Source: Georgfuchsia toluolica
GTDB taxonomy: Bacteria > Pseudomonadota > Gammaproteobacteria > Burkholderiales > Rhodocyclaceae
Direction: 5' to 3'
Assembly: GCF_907163265.1 (NCBI RefSeq)
Contig: NZ_CAJQUM010000001.1
Span: forward strand, 1,116,001-1,180,000
Length of the DNA: 64,000 nucleotides
Shown: positions 34,696-44,221 of the stretch, one piece after another
Numbering within the stretch: the first letter of the stretch is position 1
Layout: every line of letters begins with the position of its first letter
Position numbers and translations under genes: made by a program
Notes under the pieces: model-generated
What the model was told of the DNA's origin: nothing
What the model saw: the letters and a program-made list of their open reading frames with translations, nothing else
Databases searched by the model: none

Positions 34696-35598
34696 ATGAA
34701 TGAAATCGCGCTGATCGCCGGCGATGCCCACCCTGAACTGGGGCGCGATATTGCGCTTGCGCTAGGGGCAACCTTGATCCCCGTCTCGATCTCGGCTTTC
34801 GCCGACGGCGAAACGCGAATTCGTATCGAGGCCGAAATCCGCAACGCCGATCTGTACATCGTGCAGCCGACCTCCTCACCGACCAACGAGCGCCTGATGA
34901 CACTGGCGTTGATCGCCGACGCGGCACACGCCGCGGGGGCTGCGCGGGTGACAGCCGTGGTGCCCTACTTCGGCTACGCCCGGCAGGACGTGCGCAAGAG
35001 CAGCGGCGAGCCGCTCTCGGCGCGGCTGGCGGCGCATCTCCTGCACCACGCCGGCATCGACAGGATCGTCGCGCTGGAGTTGCATTCGCCGGCACTGGAA
35101 AATGCTTTCGAGATGCCGCTGTTTCACCTATATGCCGATGATCTGATGCTGCCCGTGATCCGGAGCTGGAATATCGCCGATCTGGTGATCGTTTCACCCG
35201 ATGCCGGGGGCTTCAAGCGCGCGCAACGCTATGCAACTGCGCTGACAGTGCCGCTGGCGGTGGTCACAAAAAATCGTCCCGGCGCAGATATTGCGGTCAC
35301 GCTGAAAACCCTGGGCGAGGTGCGCAACCGATCTTGCCTGATCGTGGATGACATGGCTAGCACCGGCGGCACCATTGCCGGCGCGGCTCACGCATTGTTC
35401 GATGCCGGCGCGAAAGCGGTCCACGCGCTGTTTGTTCATGCCGTCATGGCGCCGGGCGCGCTGGACAGAATTTGCGCTGCTTCGGTACAACGGATCGTCA
35501 CTACCGACAGTGTGCGCAGCAATACCGATCCGCGTATCGAGGTGGTACCCATTGCCCGTTTTCTGTCGCAAGCGCTGCTGCCGAACCGCTTGCCGTAA
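34696..35598 (+). CDS. Divergent ribose-phosphate pyrophosphokinase (PRPP synthase) paralogue
   Basis: 300 residues from ATG 34696 (MNEIALIAGDAHPELGRDIA), with GGAAGAG about 11 bases upstream. Family motifs: QPTSSPTNERLM, VVPYFGYARQD, VALELHS, VSPDAGGFKRA and the PRPP-binding loop VDDMASTGGT. Differences from canonical Prs: DLHA is ELHS, the flexible loop KRR is KNR, and the regulatory FF(D/N) stretch is replaced by AFEMP. It should make PRPP from ribose 5-phosphate and ATP, perhaps without the usual ADP control. The normal prs gene (next to ispE and rplY in betaproteobacteria) is not here, so this is likely a second, specialised copy. Confidence 0.82.
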   Translation: MNEIALIAGDAHPELGRDIALALGATLIPVSISAFADGETRIRIEAEIRNADLYIVQPTSSPTNERLMTLALIADAAHAAGAARVTAVVPYFGYARQDVRKSSGEPLSARLAAHLLHHAGIDRIVALELHSPALENAFEMPLFHLYADDLMLPVIRSWNIADLVIVSPDAGGFKRAQRYATALTVPLAVVTKNRPGADIAVTLKTLGEVRNRSCLIVDDMASTGGTIAGAAHALFDAGAKAVHALFVHAVMAPGALDRICAASVQRIVTTDSVRSNTDPRIEVVPIARFLSQALLPNRLP

Positions 35599-35648
35599 TC
35601 GCCAATTCTCTGCGCTGGCGCCATGACTGCGGCGCGCGGCGCGAGCAG

Positions 35649-37220
35649 TCAATGCACTTCGCGCGTTTCCTGGAACTTGAGCTCGGGATAGCGCTCTTGC
35701 GTCAATTGCAGGTTGACGCGGCTGGAGGCGAGATAGACATAATCCTCCGCGCCGTCGAGCGCGACGCTGGCGGGATACTTGTCGGCAATGGCGCGCAGTT
35801 GGTCCGGGCTACCCTTGATCCAGCGTGCCGTCGCCACGGCGCAGGGCTCGAACACCGCATCGACGCCATATTCAAATTCGAGCCGGTGTGCCACCACGTC
35901 GAACTGCAGGGCGCCAACCGCGCCGAGAATCAGATCGTTGCTGCCGAGTGGGCGAAATAATTGCGTCGCGCCCTCCTCCGCCAGTTGCTGCAAGCCCTTC
36001 TGCAGCTGCTTCAGCTTGAGTGGATTCTTCAGCACCGCGCGCTGGAACAGTTCCGGCGCAAAAGAAGGAATGCCGGTGAAACGCAGCTCCTCGCCCTCGG
36101 TGAAGGTTTCGCCGAGACGAATGGTGCCGTGGTTGGGAATGCCGATAATGTCTCCGGCATAGGCGTCCTCCATGATGCTGCGATCCTGCGCCATGAAGGT
36201 AATCGCGTTGTTCACGGCAAACGGCTTGGCCGCTCCCATCTGCTTGATCTTCATGCCGCGCTCGAAATGTCCCGAGCAGACGCGCAGGAAGGCGATGCGG
36301 TCGCGATGGCGCGGGTCCATGTTGGCCTGGATCTTGAAGGCAAAAGCAGTGAACTTCGGCTCGTTCGGCGCCACGTCGCGCGTCGTCGTCGGTCGCGCCA
36401 GGGGCGGCGGCGACAGATCGACAATGGCATCGAGCACGCTCTGCACGCCGAAGTTGTTGATCCCTGAACCGAAATACACCGGCGTCTGCCGACCCGACAG
36501 ATAGGCGTCCTTGTCGAAGGCATGCGAGGCGCCGCGCACCAGTTCGATGTCCATGCGCAGTTCTTCGGCCTGATCCGCGATCACTTCATCGAGACGCGGG
36601 TTGTCGAGGCCCTGAATGATTTCCGAGGTGCCCTTCTCGGCCTGCGGATCGAAGAAGTGAATTGTGTCGCGATAAAGATCGTACACGCCGCGGAAACGCT
36701 TGCCCATGCTGATCGGCCAGGTCATCGGCGCGCACTGGATATTCAGCACGGATTCGATTTCGTCAAGCAGGTCGATCGGCGACTGGCCTTCACGGTCGAG
36801 CTTGTTGATGAAGGTAAGAATCGGCGTATCGCGCAGGCGGCAGACATCGAGCAGCTTGATGGTGCGTTCCTCGACGCCCTTCACCGAATCGATCACCATC
36901 ACGGCAGAATCGACGGCGGTCAGCGTGCGATAGGTGTCTTCCGAGAAGTCGGCGTGGCCCGGCGTGTCGAGCAGGTTGATGATGCAGTCGCGATAGGGGA
37001 ACTGCATCACCGAGGAAGTGACCGAAATGCCGCGCTGCTTTTCCAGTTCCATCCAGTCGGACGTCGCGTGGCGCGAGGCCTTGCGCGCCCGCACCTCGCC
37101 CGCGACCTGGATCGCGCCACCGAACCAGAGCAGTTTTTCGGTCAGCGTGGTCTTGCCCGCATCGGGGTGCGAAATGATGGCGAAGGTACGGCGGCGGGCG
37201 ATTTCGGAATCGAGGGACAC
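35649..37220 (-). CDS. prfC: Peptide chain release factor 3
   Basis: 523 residues, close to E. coli RF3. GTPase motifs: [18 protein letters not shown] (P-loop), RGISVTSS (switch I), [10 protein letters not shown] (G3), and INKLDRE (G4). The switch-I text [19 protein letters not shown] is RF3-specific and separates it from EF-G. RF3 recycles RF1 and RF2 after peptide release. It is transcribed away from the vapBC pair, with only about 50 bp before the direct repeats that may control vapBC. With prfB in the same window, two termination factors lie 9 kb apart but are not in one operon. Confidence 0.96.
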   Translation of the reverse strand: MSLDSEIARRRTFAIISHPDAGKTTLTEKLLWFGGAIQVAGEVRARKASRHATSDWMELEKQRGISVTSSVMQFPYRDCIINLLDTPGHADFSEDTYRTLTAVDSAVMVIDSVKGVEERTIKLLDVCRLRDTPILTFINKLDREGQSPIDLLDEIESVLNIQCAPMTWPISMGKRFRGVYDLYRDTIHFFDPQAEKGTSEIIQGLDNPRLDEVIADQAEELRMDIELVRGASHAFDKDAYLSGRQTPVYFGSGINNFGVQSVLDAIVDLSPPPLARPTTTRDVAPNEPKFTAFAFKIQANMDPRHRDRIAFLRVCSGHFERGMKIKQMGAAKPFAVNNAITFMAQDRSIMEDAYAGDIIGIPNHGTIRLGETFTEGEELRFTGIPSFAPELFQRAVLKNPLKLKQLQKGLQQLAEEGATQLFRPLGSNDLILGAVGALQFDVVAHRLEFEYGVDAVFEPCAVATARWIKGSPDQLRAIADKYPASVALDGAEDYVYLASSRVNLQLTQERYPELKFQETREVH

Positions 37221-37271
37221 GAGAAGCTTTCATAACAAACACAGAGGGCGCGGATTATACCGGCCGTCCCG

Positions 37272-37304
37272 CAAAATGTGACACACAAAACAAAATGTGA
37301 CACA
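37272..37304 (+). promoter_or_regulatory. Tandem direct repeats upstream of vapBC
   Basis: CAAAATGTGACACA occurs at 37272-37285 and again at 37291-37304, with a 19-bp period, about 31 bp before the antitoxin start. Antitoxin-toxin complexes commonly repress their own promoter through such repeated sites. Confidence 0.5.
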
Positions 37305-37334
37305 ATTCGCCTGTTACCGGTCGAGGAGCACCAC

Positions 37335-37574
37335 ATGAAAACCCTTGGAATACGTGAAATGCGCGCCAGTTATGGCGCTCTGGAAACCGCACTGAAGGAA
37401 GAAGGCGAAGTCATCCTCACCCACCACGGCAAGCCCTTCGCGCGAGTACTGCCCATCGAGGCGCCAATCCCACCGAAGAAGATGCCCAGTCTGGCCAAAC
37501 ATCGGGCAAAAATTCCTTTTCAGACGATCCCCAGCGAAGTACTGATCCGCGCAGACCGGGATGCGCGCGGATGA
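37335..37574 (+). CDS. vapB: Phd/YefM-type antitoxin (VapB role)
   Basis: 79 residues from ATG 37335, preceded by GAGGAG. The N-terminal MKTLGIREMRASYGALETAL and the following EEGEVILTHHGKPFARVLPI are the Phd/YefM fold (DNA-binding dimer). The C-terminal 30 residues are Pro/Lys-rich and would wrap the toxin. It overlaps the PIN-domain toxin gene by ATGA. The complex probably represses through the direct repeats at 37272-37304. Confidence 0.88.
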   Translation: MKTLGIREMRASYGALETALKEEGEVILTHHGKPFARVLPIEAPIPPKKMPSLAKHRAKIPFQTIPSEVLIRADRDARG

Positions 37575-38011
37575 GTTCTGCCACGCTTTATATCGATACC
37601 AGCGCACTAGCCAAATGGTATCTTCCGGAGCCCTATTCCGATGCGGTCGAATCGCTGCTCGACAGCGTCGGTAGTGTTCTGGTCAGCCGGCTCACCAGCG
37701 TGGAGTTCCGCTGCCTGCACCAGCGCAAGCTACGGGATCAACAAATCAGCAAGCGGGTTGCGCAACTCAACCAACAACTTTTCGAGGATCATCTTCGCCA
37801 GGGCATCCTGCACATTGCGCCACTCAGCGACAGCTGTTTTATCCTGGCCGACCAACTGATCGCCAAAATGCCGGATATGCCGTTGCGCACGCTTGATGCC
37901 CTGCATCTCGCGGTCGCCCATGCGACCGATTGCAAACAGTTCGCTACCGCCGACAAAACCCAAGCCGGCGCTGCACGCGCACTGGGATTCAAAGTACATA
38001 CTTTTTATTGA
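37571..38011 (+). CDS. vapC: PIN-domain ribonuclease toxin, VapC family
   Basis: 146 residues. PIN-domain acidic residues: Asp in [11 protein letters not shown] near the N-terminus, Glu in [10 protein letters not shown], Asp in [11 protein letters not shown], and a final Asp in FATADKTQ. These would bind Mg2+ for RNA cleavage, usually of tRNA or rRNA. Overlap with the antitoxin by 4 bp ensures balanced synthesis. lysS follows 11 bp later, so a vapBC transcript may read into lysS. Confidence 0.9.
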   Translation: MSSATLYIDTSALAKWYLPEPYSDAVESLLDSVGSVLVSRLTSVEFRCLHQRKLRDQQISKRVAQLNQQLFEDHLRQGILHIAPLSDSCFILADQLIAKMPDMPLRTLDALHLAVAHATDCKQFATADKTQAGAARALGFKVHTFY

Positions 38012-38022
38012 TAACCGCCACC

Positions 38023-39537
38023 ATGACTGACAACGCCCAAACTCCCGCGTCACAGCCCGCTTCAGACGAAAATCATATCATCACCGAACGGCGCGAGAAA
38101 TTGCGCAAATGGCGCGAGTCGGGCAAGTCCTACCCGAACGACTTCGTGCGCGAGAACACCGCCGAAAAGCTCGATGAATTCTACGGCGAGAAAACCAAGG
38201 AAGAACTGGAAGCTGCTGCCATTGCGGTTGCGGTGGCCGGACGCATCATGTTGAAGCGCGTCATGGGCAAGGCCAGCTTTGCGACCATCCAGGACCTTTC
38301 CGGCCGTATCCAGATTTTCGTCAGCCGCGATGGTGTCGGCGAGGAAAGCTACACCGACTTCAAGCAGTGGGACCTCGGCGACATCGTCGGCGTGGCGGGC
38401 ACCATGATGAAGACCAGGACCGGCGAGCTCTCCGTGCACGCAAGCGAGATCCGCCTGCTGTCGAAGGCGTTGCGCCCGTTACCGGAAAAATTCCACGGCC
38501 TGTCCGACGTCGAGCAGAAATACCGCCAGCGCCACCTCGACCTCATCACCAACGAGCAGACGCGTTTCACCTTCGTCGCACGCAGCCGCATGATCACTTC
38601 GATCCGCCACTACATGACGCATCACGGTTTTCTCGAAGTGGAAACGCCGATGATGCATTCCATCCCGGGCGGAGCTGCAGCCAAGCCCTTTACCACGCAC
38701 CATAACGCGCTCGATCTCGACCTGTTTCTGCGCATCGCGCCGGAGCTGTACCTGAAGCGTCTGGTGGTCGGCGGTTTCGAGAAAGTGTTTGAAGTCAATC
38801 GCAACTTCCGCAACGAGGGGCTGTCGCCGCGGCACAACCCCGAGTTCACCATGATGGAGTTCTACGAGGCCTACGCCAATTACCAAAGCCTGATGGATTT
38901 CACCGAAGGCTTGCTGCGCCACGCCGCACGCGAAGCAATGGGGCTGGAAACCTTCCAGTACCAGGGCCGCGAACTTGATCTGTCGAAACCTTTTCGGCGC
39001 CTCACTATTGTCGGTGCCATTCACCATCACCATCCCGGCTACGGTTTCGAGGAATTGAACGACACCGGCTGGCTGCGCAAAAAACTTGGCGAGCTCAAGG
39101 TGGAAGTCAAACCGAATGCCGGGCTTGGCACACTGCAGATGCAACTGTTCGAGGAAACCACCGAAGCCGAAATCTGGGAGCCGACTTTCATCATCGACTA
39201 CCCGACCGAAGTCTCGCCGCTGGCGCGACGTTCCGACAGCAACCCGGATATCACCGAACGTTTCGAACTGTTCATCGTCGGCCGCGAAATCGCCAACGGC
39301 TTCTCCGAGCTGAACGATCCGGAAGACCAGGCGGCGCGCTTCCTGGAGCAGGCCAGGGCCAAGGAGGCCGGCGACGAGGAAGCCATGTTCTACGACGCCG
39401 ATTACATCCGCGCGCTCGAATACGGCCTGCCGCCGACCGGTGGCTGCGGCATCGGCATCGACCGGCTGGTGATGCTGCTGACCGATTCGCCCTCGATTCG
39501 CGATGTGATCCTGTTCCCGCAGATGCGTCCGGAATGA
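38023..39537 (+). CDS. lysS: Lysyl-tRNA synthetase, class II
   Basis: 504 residues from ATG 38023 ([20 protein letters not shown]). OB-fold anticodon-binding domain (about 60-170) includes [19 protein letters not shown]; class II motif 1 near [10 protein letters not shown], motif 2 [20 protein letters not shown], and motif 3 [19 protein letters not shown]. Charges tRNA-Lys. The frame is open upstream but overlaps vapC in another frame with no family similarity. Its usual partner prfB is 11 kb away here. Confidence 0.97.
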   Translation: MTDNAQTPASQPASDENHIITERREKLRKWRESGKSYPNDFVRENTAEKLDEFYGEKTKEELEAAAIAVAVAGRIMLKRVMGKASFATIQDLSGRIQIFVSRDGVGEESYTDFKQWDLGDIVGVAGTMMKTRTGELSVHASEIRLLSKALRPLPEKFHGLSDVEQKYRQRHLDLITNEQTRFTFVARSRMITSIRHYMTHHGFLEVETPMMHSIPGGAAAKPFTTHHNALDLDLFLRIAPELYLKRLVVGGFEKVFEVNRNFRNEGLSPRHNPEFTMMEFYEAYANYQSLMDFTEGLLRHAAREAMGLETFQYQGRELDLSKPFRRLTIVGAIHHHHPGYGFEELNDTGWLRKKLGELKVEVKPNAGLGTLQMQLFEETTEAEIWEPTFIIDYPTEVSPLARRSDSNPDITERFELFIVGREIANGFSELNDPEDQAARFLEQARAKEAGDEEAMFYDADYIRALEYGLPPTGGCGIGIDRLVMLLTDSPSIRDVILFPQMRPE

Positions 39538-39548
39538 AAACCGCCTCC

Positions 39549-39628
39549 ACCACGGAGGACTCAGAGGACATGGAGAAAATCATTTTCGTTTCTCGCCTTC
39601 CTCTGCGTACTCTGCGTCCTCTGCGATA
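39549..39628. repeat. Dispersed imperfect inverted repeat (CGGAGGACxCAGAGGAC type)
   Basis: The left arm starts ACCACGGAGGACTCAGAGGA and the right arm ends CTCTGCGTACTCTGCGTCC, CTCTGCG, giving an imperfect hairpin with an internal 9-10-base periodicity. Elements of this wording are recalled from many proteobacterial genomes. The left arm resembles the 24-bp repeats at 6509 and 23280. It fills the gap between lysS and mnmC. Confidence 0.6.
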
Positions 39629-39629
39629 A

Positions 39630-41573
39630 ATGCCTTTTGCTCTTGATCCAGCAACATTGAGCTATACCGCCAACGACGTTCCGTATTCAGCGATATTCGA
39701 CGACATCTACCATTCCGCCGATGGCGGGCTGGAACAGGCGCAGCATGTTTTTCTTGCCGGCAATGACCTGCCCCGGGCATGGCGTGATCGTGAGCTATTT
39801 GTCATTCTGGAAACCGGCTTTGGCCTGGGCCTGAATTTCCTTGCCACCTGGCAGCGCTGGCGTGAAGATCACATTAATAAAACTGCGCGCTGCCAGCGGC
39901 TGCATTTCGTCTCGGTCGAGAAGCACCCCTTCGCGCGCGCCGACCTGGCCCAATTGCATGCGCGCTGGCCGCAACTCGCCGCGTTGGCGGATGAATTGCA
40001 GGCGCAGTGGCCGCTGCTGACGCCGGGAGTACACCGCCTGCTGCTCGACAACGGCCGCGTCACGCTGACGCTGCTCTTCGGCGATGCCACCACACAAATG
40101 CGCAAGCTCGCCGTAGCGGCCGATGCGCTCTATCTCGATGGTTTCGCCCCGGCAAAGAACCCCGTGCTGTGGGACCCGCAATTACTCAAGGCCGTTACCC
40201 GGCTCTGCAAACCCGGCGCCACGCTGGCCACGTGGAGCGTCGCGGCGCCGGTGCGCGAGGCGCTGGCCGCCCAGCGCTGGACACTGGAGAAGCGGCCCGG
40301 CTTCGGCAGCAAGCGCGACATGCTGTGCGGCCGCTTGTTTGGTAAAAGCGATGGAAATGTCCCGCCATCGGCACCGCCCAGACATGCCATAGTGATAGGT
40401 GGCGGCATTGCCGGCTGCGCCATTACAGAAAGACTGGCAGCGCGGCAGTGGCATGTCGACCTCTTCGAACGGCGTTCGGCCATCAGCAACATAATCGGGG
40501 GCTTTCTGGGGCTGACAGGACTGCTGCATCCCCTGCTGGCGAAGGACGACAACCTCGCCGCGCGACTGACGCGCGCCGGCTATCTGTACGCGTTGCGTCT
40601 ATTTCGGCAGCTCGACGCCAAAAACCTCGGCTTGCGCTGGAGCCAATGCGGCATCCTCCACCTCGCCCGCGACGCGGAGGAGGAACGTGCGCAACGCGAC
40701 ATCACCGATGCTCTGGGCTTCCCCGGCGAGTATGCCGAATTCATCGACCGCGAAACGGCAGCGCGGCAGGCGGGTCATGTCGTCGCAGCGGGCGGCTGGT
40801 ACTACCCAGGCGGCGCCATCGTCAATCCGATCACGCTCTTCAAAGCGCTGCTGGCGCGGCACTCCGCCGCGATTTCGACGCATTTCCACACCGACGTGGC
40901 GCGGCTGGAATACGATGGCGGAAACTGGCATGCCATTGGCGTTCATGGCCAAACGCTCGGCAGCGCGCCGGTCGCGATCGTCGCCAATTCCATCGATGCC
41001 GTGCGCCTGGTTCCGCAATGCAAGCTGCCGCTCAGCAAGATGCGCGGGCAGATCAGCATGTTGCCGCGAGGCTCCCTGCCCTTTCTCCACCATGCGCTGT
41101 GCGGCAACGGTTATCTCACTCCCGACACACTGGGGAGGCATTGCCTCGGAGCGACTTATGACAAGGACGACGACCCGGAACCACGCGAGGACAGCCATTG
41201 TTCCAATCTGCAACGTCTCGCCGAGCTGCTGCCCGGTGGAGACTTGCCGCAATTCGAGCCGGCGCAACTCGCCGGCCTGGTCGGCTTTCGCGCCATCGCC
41301 ATCGACCGCATGCCGATCGTCGGCGCGCTGCCGGATATGACCCAAACGCTGAAGCCAGGCGCCCAGTTGCGCGACGTACTGCGCCTGCCCGGTCTCCACA
41401 GTCTGCTGGCGATGGGATCACGCGGCCTGGCTTGGGCGCCATTGGCGGCGGAACTGCTCGCCGCGCAACTCAACAACGAACCGCTGCCGCTCGAACGTGA
41501 TCTTTTGGATGCCATTGACCCCGGCCGTTTCATGATCCGCAACCAACGCCGCGGCATTGCTTGGCGCGCATGA
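39630..41573 (+). CDS. mnmC: Bifunctional tRNA modification enzyme MnmC (MnmD methyltransferase + FAD oxidoreductase)
   Basis: 647 residues. The N-terminal half starts YTANDVPYSAIFDDIYHSA, has FVILETGFGLGLNFLATW (SAM motif) and LYLDGFAPAKNPVLWD, typical of MnmD. The C-terminal half opens with VIGGGIAGCAITERLAARQW (FAD Rossmann) and contains GLTGLLHPLLAKDDN, GGWYYPGGAIVNP and LLAMGSRGLAWAPLAAEL. Together they convert cmnm5 to mnm5 (via nm5) at wobble U34 of some tRNAs. ATG 39630 follows the dispersed repeat directly. The stop is 5 bp before the second copy of the 212-bp repeat. Confidence 0.95.
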   Translation: MPFALDPATLSYTANDVPYSAIFDDIYHSADGGLEQAQHVFLAGNDLPRAWRDRELFVILETGFGLGLNFLATWQRWREDHINKTARCQRLHFVSVEKHPFARADLAQLHARWPQLAALADELQAQWPLLTPGVHRLLLDNGRVTLTLLFGDATTQMRKLAVAADALYLDGFAPAKNPVLWDPQLLKAVTRLCKPGATLATWSVAAPVREALAAQRWTLEKRPGFGSKRDMLCGRLFGKSDGNVPPSAPPRHAIVIGGGIAGCAITERLAARQWHVDLFERRSAISNIIGGFLGLTGLLHPLLAKDDNLAARLTRAGYLYALRLFRQLDAKNLGLRWSQCGILHLARDAEEERAQRDITDALGFPGEYAEFIDRETAARQAGHVVAAGGWYYPGGAIVNPITLFKALLARHSAAISTHFHTDVARLEYDGGNWHAIGVHGQTLGSAPVAIVANSIDAVRLVPQCKLPLSKMRGQISMLPRGSLPFLHHALCGNGYLTPDTLGRHCLGATYDKDDDPEPREDSHCSNLQRLAELLPGGDLPQFEPAQLAGLVGFRAIAIDRMPIVGALPDMTQTLKPGAQLRDVLRLPGLHSLLAMGSRGLAWAPLAAELLAAQLNNEPLPLERDLLDAIDPGRFMIRNQRRGIAWRA

Positions 41574-41578
41574 TCGCC

Positions 41579-41789
41579 AGCGTCATCCAGAAGGATGAAA
41601 ATGCGCAAGGCAAATTGAATGCCCCCCACCCCAACACCTGCTCCAGGGCTCGCTTTGCACAGCTCGCCCGTCTCGGCGGCGCAAAGCAGTGCTTTGCGAA
41701 ACCCCGCCTCAACCCCCAGGGCGGGGCTACTGATCGGCTCGCTGCACTCGATATCACAAGATGCCCCATCGCCACGTCTTCACGCTAAT
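41579..41789. repeat. 211-bp dispersed hairpin repeat, copy 2 (intergenic)
   Basis: Aligns along its whole length with 16108-16319, sharing the near-identical core from GCTCGCTTTGCACAGCTCG, the CGCAAAGC-AGT-GCTTTGCG hairpin and the C/G-run hairpin (CCCCGCC ... GGGCGGGG). It lies between mnmC and the glycine-zipper gene and occupies most of this 309-bp gap; the remaining 90 bp hold only the leader and ribosome site (AGGAGG) of the next gene. Confidence 0.85.
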
Positions 41790-41882
41790 TGCCACCGGAT
41801 TTGTAACGCTCCATTGCGGATGTCGGCAGCCAGCGTAACGATGCGTTAAATTGACATCATCGTCTGTGTAGGAGGAGGCTTC

Positions 41883-42557
41883 ATGAACACCATGTCGACA
41901 CATCGTCCGCTGCATCCCGTGCTATGGGTTGCGGCCATCGCCGTCATCCTGCTCTCCATCACCGGCATCGCGGCAATAATGGGCCTGATCCCCACGTCAA
42001 AATCCGCAGAGCCAGCGGCCATTCCTCAGTCTGTAGCTGACGTTAACGCACCAGCAACGGTTGCGGCAACTCCGCCAGCAGCAACGACGGCCCCCATACC
42101 GCAGGCCGTCGTCAAGAAAGACGCTTCGCCCAAGCGTCGCCATGTCGAGCGCCGCGCTGAACAAATCACCCGCGCCGAACCGGCAGCCGAACTTGCTCCA
42201 CCCCCACCCCCGCCGCCCGCTGTCTGCAACAATTGCGGCCGCATCGAGTCGGTGCAGCGCATCGTGCGTGAAGGCGAAGGCAGTGGCGTCGGCGCCGTCG
42301 CCGGTGGGGCACTCGGCGGTGTAGTCGGCAACAACGTGGGGAGCGGCAATGGCCGCACGCTGGCAACAATCGCTGGTGTCGTCGGTGGCGCCTTGCTGGG
42401 CAATAAAATTGAGAAATCGCGCAAGCAGATCGTCAGCTATCAAACCACGGTCCGATTCGACGATGGCACATCGCGTGTTTTCAACAGCGACCACGAACAG
42501 GGTTTCCGTGATGGCGAACGCGTCCGTCTCGTGAATGGGGAAATCAGACCCGAATAG
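41883..42557 (+). CDS. Glycine-zipper 2TM domain membrane protein
   Basis: 224 residues. One hydrophobic segment at 14-34 (VLWVAAIAVILLSITGIAAI) anchors the protein; residues 45-120 are Ala/Pro-rich with a run of seven Pro; then CNNCGRIESVQRIVREG leads into the glycine zipper GAVAGGALGGVVGNNVGSGN and TLATIAGVVGGALLGNKIE, followed by YQTTVRFDDGTSRVF. The latter part matches SlyB/PcP-like envelope proteins, which here is fused to an inner-membrane anchor rather than a lipobox. Probably spans the periplasm. AGGAGG lies 6-11 bases before ATG 41883. A strong terminator follows. Confidence 0.8.
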   Translation: MNTMSTHRPLHPVLWVAAIAVILLSITGIAAIMGLIPTSKSAEPAAIPQSVADVNAPATVAATPPAATTAPIPQAVVKKDASPKRRHVERRAEQITRAEPAAELAPPPPPPPAVCNNCGRIESVQRIVREGEGSGVGAVAGGALGGVVGNNVGSGNGRTLATIAGVVGGALLGNKIEKSRKQIVSYQTTVRFDDGTSRVFNSDHEQGFRDGERVRLVNGEIRPE

Positions 42558-42577
42558 GCAAGACTCTCTCCCCCTTG

Positions 42578-42607
42578 GCCCGTCTCTTGTGACGGGCTTT
42601 TTTTATT
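42578..42607 (+). terminator. Rho-independent terminator
   Basis: GCCCGTC-TCTTGT-GACGGGC forms a perfect 7-bp stem followed by TTTTTTTATTTT, 21 bp after the glycine-zipper gene stop. It separates that gene from the diguanylate cyclase. Confidence 0.93.
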
Positions 42608-42644
42608 TTGAGAAGGCCCTCAACGTTTCACGATACGGTCGTAT

Positions 42645-44207
42645 TTGGAAGCGGGAACATTCATTTACCCATGGCTTGTACAAAGGGACTCTGGTGTAAG
42701 ATTATTCGGTAATAACCAAATAAAAAACATAGCTGAAAGCTCTCCACCCTTGGAAATTGCACACGAAATATTGTTGCGCTTGGCCCAGCGTAGCTTGCCG
42801 CCGACGCCCGCCAACTATCTGGCGGCTTATCAGGAGATTTCCGGCACCAGTAATGAGGTGGTCTCTGGAATCGCACATCCGGCCGCACCTGTTTACCAGA
42901 TTGAAAGCACCCTGAAGGAACTGTCCGCACACCTGCTGGAAGACACCGTTGCGATTCTGCTCGCCGAAACCCCGGAGCTGGCGGATGAAGCAAAAGTTCT
43001 GGCGATGAAAATACGCGCCACTCATAGTTCCGGGCAGGTGCTGCAACTCGCGACAAAGATCAAGGAATTCAACTGCCGGCTCGGTTTGGTAGCACAAGAC
43101 AAGGCCGAAATCCGCGATGCCTTGCTGAAACTGCTGAGTCTCATGATCAGCAATATCGACGGACTGTACGGTGATGACAAATGGCTGTCTGGCCAAATTA
43201 ACGTTGTTGCGGAATTGATCGACCAGCGTCCCCTCAATATTCGCCACCTCGATGCCGCCGAAAGCCGTCTGCGCGACCTGGCCGTCAAACAGAGCAGCAT
43301 GAAGCAGGAGCTTACCCAAGCCCAGGAACAGCTCAAGGCCATGCTGGCCACTTTTATCGATCAGCTTGCCAGTTTTACGGAATTGACCTCGGACTACCAC
43401 GCCAAGATTGAAAATTGCGTAGCGCGCATCGCACAGGCCAGCACCATTAACGAACTGTCCAAAGTGCTGGACGATGCGATGCGCGAGACACGCGGTATCC
43501 AGGCCCAGGCCCTGCACACTCACACCGATTTTTCGGCCCTTAAGCTGCGCGTCGAAGAATCCGAGCAGGAAATCAGCCGGCTGCGAACCGAACTTGCATT
43601 GGCCAGCAAACTGGTACGCCACGACTCCCTGACCAACGCCCTCAATCGCAAGGGAATGAATGAAGCGATCGAACGCGAGGTCACGCGCAGAAAGCGATAT
43701 GGCGGAGATTTATCGGTGGCGATGCTCGATATCGATAATTTCAAGCGATTCAATGACATATTCGGACATAGCGTCGGCGATGCCGCACTGATTCACCTTT
43801 CATCCCTGTTACGCGCCACCATCCGGCCGCAGGATGTCCTGGCGCGGTATGGCGGCGAGGAGTTCTTCCTCCTGCTGCCAAATGCCAATCTGCGCGGCGC
43901 AACAATGGCGATGACCCGCGTACAGAGCGAACTGGCGCGGAAGGATTTCCTGCATAACCACAAAAAAATCCAGATCACCTTCAGTTGTGGTGTTGCCGAA
44001 ATAAGGCAAGAGGAAAGCGCGCTTGAAGTCATCCAACGCGCTGATAACGCAATGTATATGGCCAAGCGCACGGGGAAAAAACCGCGTCGTCGCGGCATAG
44101 CGCCCAATCGCGTGGTGCAAAGCACGCCCCGGCCGAAACCAGCGAAAACGGGCCCAAAACCCGTCCTGATTGCCGTTCTGGCGGCAACCGCATCGAGCCG
44201 CCCATAA
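42645..44207 (+). CDS. Diguanylate cyclase (GGDEF domain)
   Basis: Up to 520 residues. The N-terminal region (about 36-330) is helical, opening LEIAHEILLRLAQRSLPPTP and PANYLAAYQEI, with coiled-coil character around 205-320. The GGDEF domain starts VRHDSLTNALNRKG, has metal-binding LDIDNFKRFND, and the active site GGEEF at 403-407. An inhibitory RxxD (RPQD, 394-397) lies five residues before it, so c-di-GMP feedback is expected. No membrane segments, hence cytoplasmic. The frame has no ATG near its start: it opens at TTG 42645, and TTG 42750 just before the conserved EIAHEI block is an equally good start. A TTGTAC/AAGATT promoter-like pair lies between them. Confidence 0.88.
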   Translation: MEAGTFIYPWLVQRDSGVRLFGNNQIKNIAESSPPLEIAHEILLRLAQRSLPPTPANYLAAYQEISGTSNEVVSGIAHPAAPVYQIESTLKELSAHLLEDTVAILLAETPELADEAKVLAMKIRATHSSGQVLQLATKIKEFNCRLGLVAQDKAEIRDALLKLLSLMISNIDGLYGDDKWLSGQINVVAELIDQRPLNIRHLDAAESRLRDLAVKQSSMKQELTQAQEQLKAMLATFIDQLASFTELTSDYHAKIENCVARIAQASTINELSKVLDDAMRETRGIQAQALHTHTDFSALKLRVEESEQEISRLRTELALASKLVRHDSLTNALNRKGMNEAIEREVTRRKRYGGDLSVAMLDIDNFKRFNDIFGHSVGDAALIHLSSLLRATIRPQDVLARYGGEEFFLLLPNANLRGATMAMTRVQSELARKDFLHNHKKIQITFSCGVAEIRQEESALEVIQRADNAMYMAKRTGKKPRRRGIAPNRVVQSTPRPKPAKTGPKPVLIAVLAATASSRP

Positions 44208-44221
44208 ATTGTAGGTGAAAC

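Noticed and set aside
41561-41849. Small ORFs between mnmC and the glycine-zipper gene
   Set aside because: They fall inside the dispersed repeat and share their peptide text with the copy at 16108, so they reflect the repeat and not a gene.
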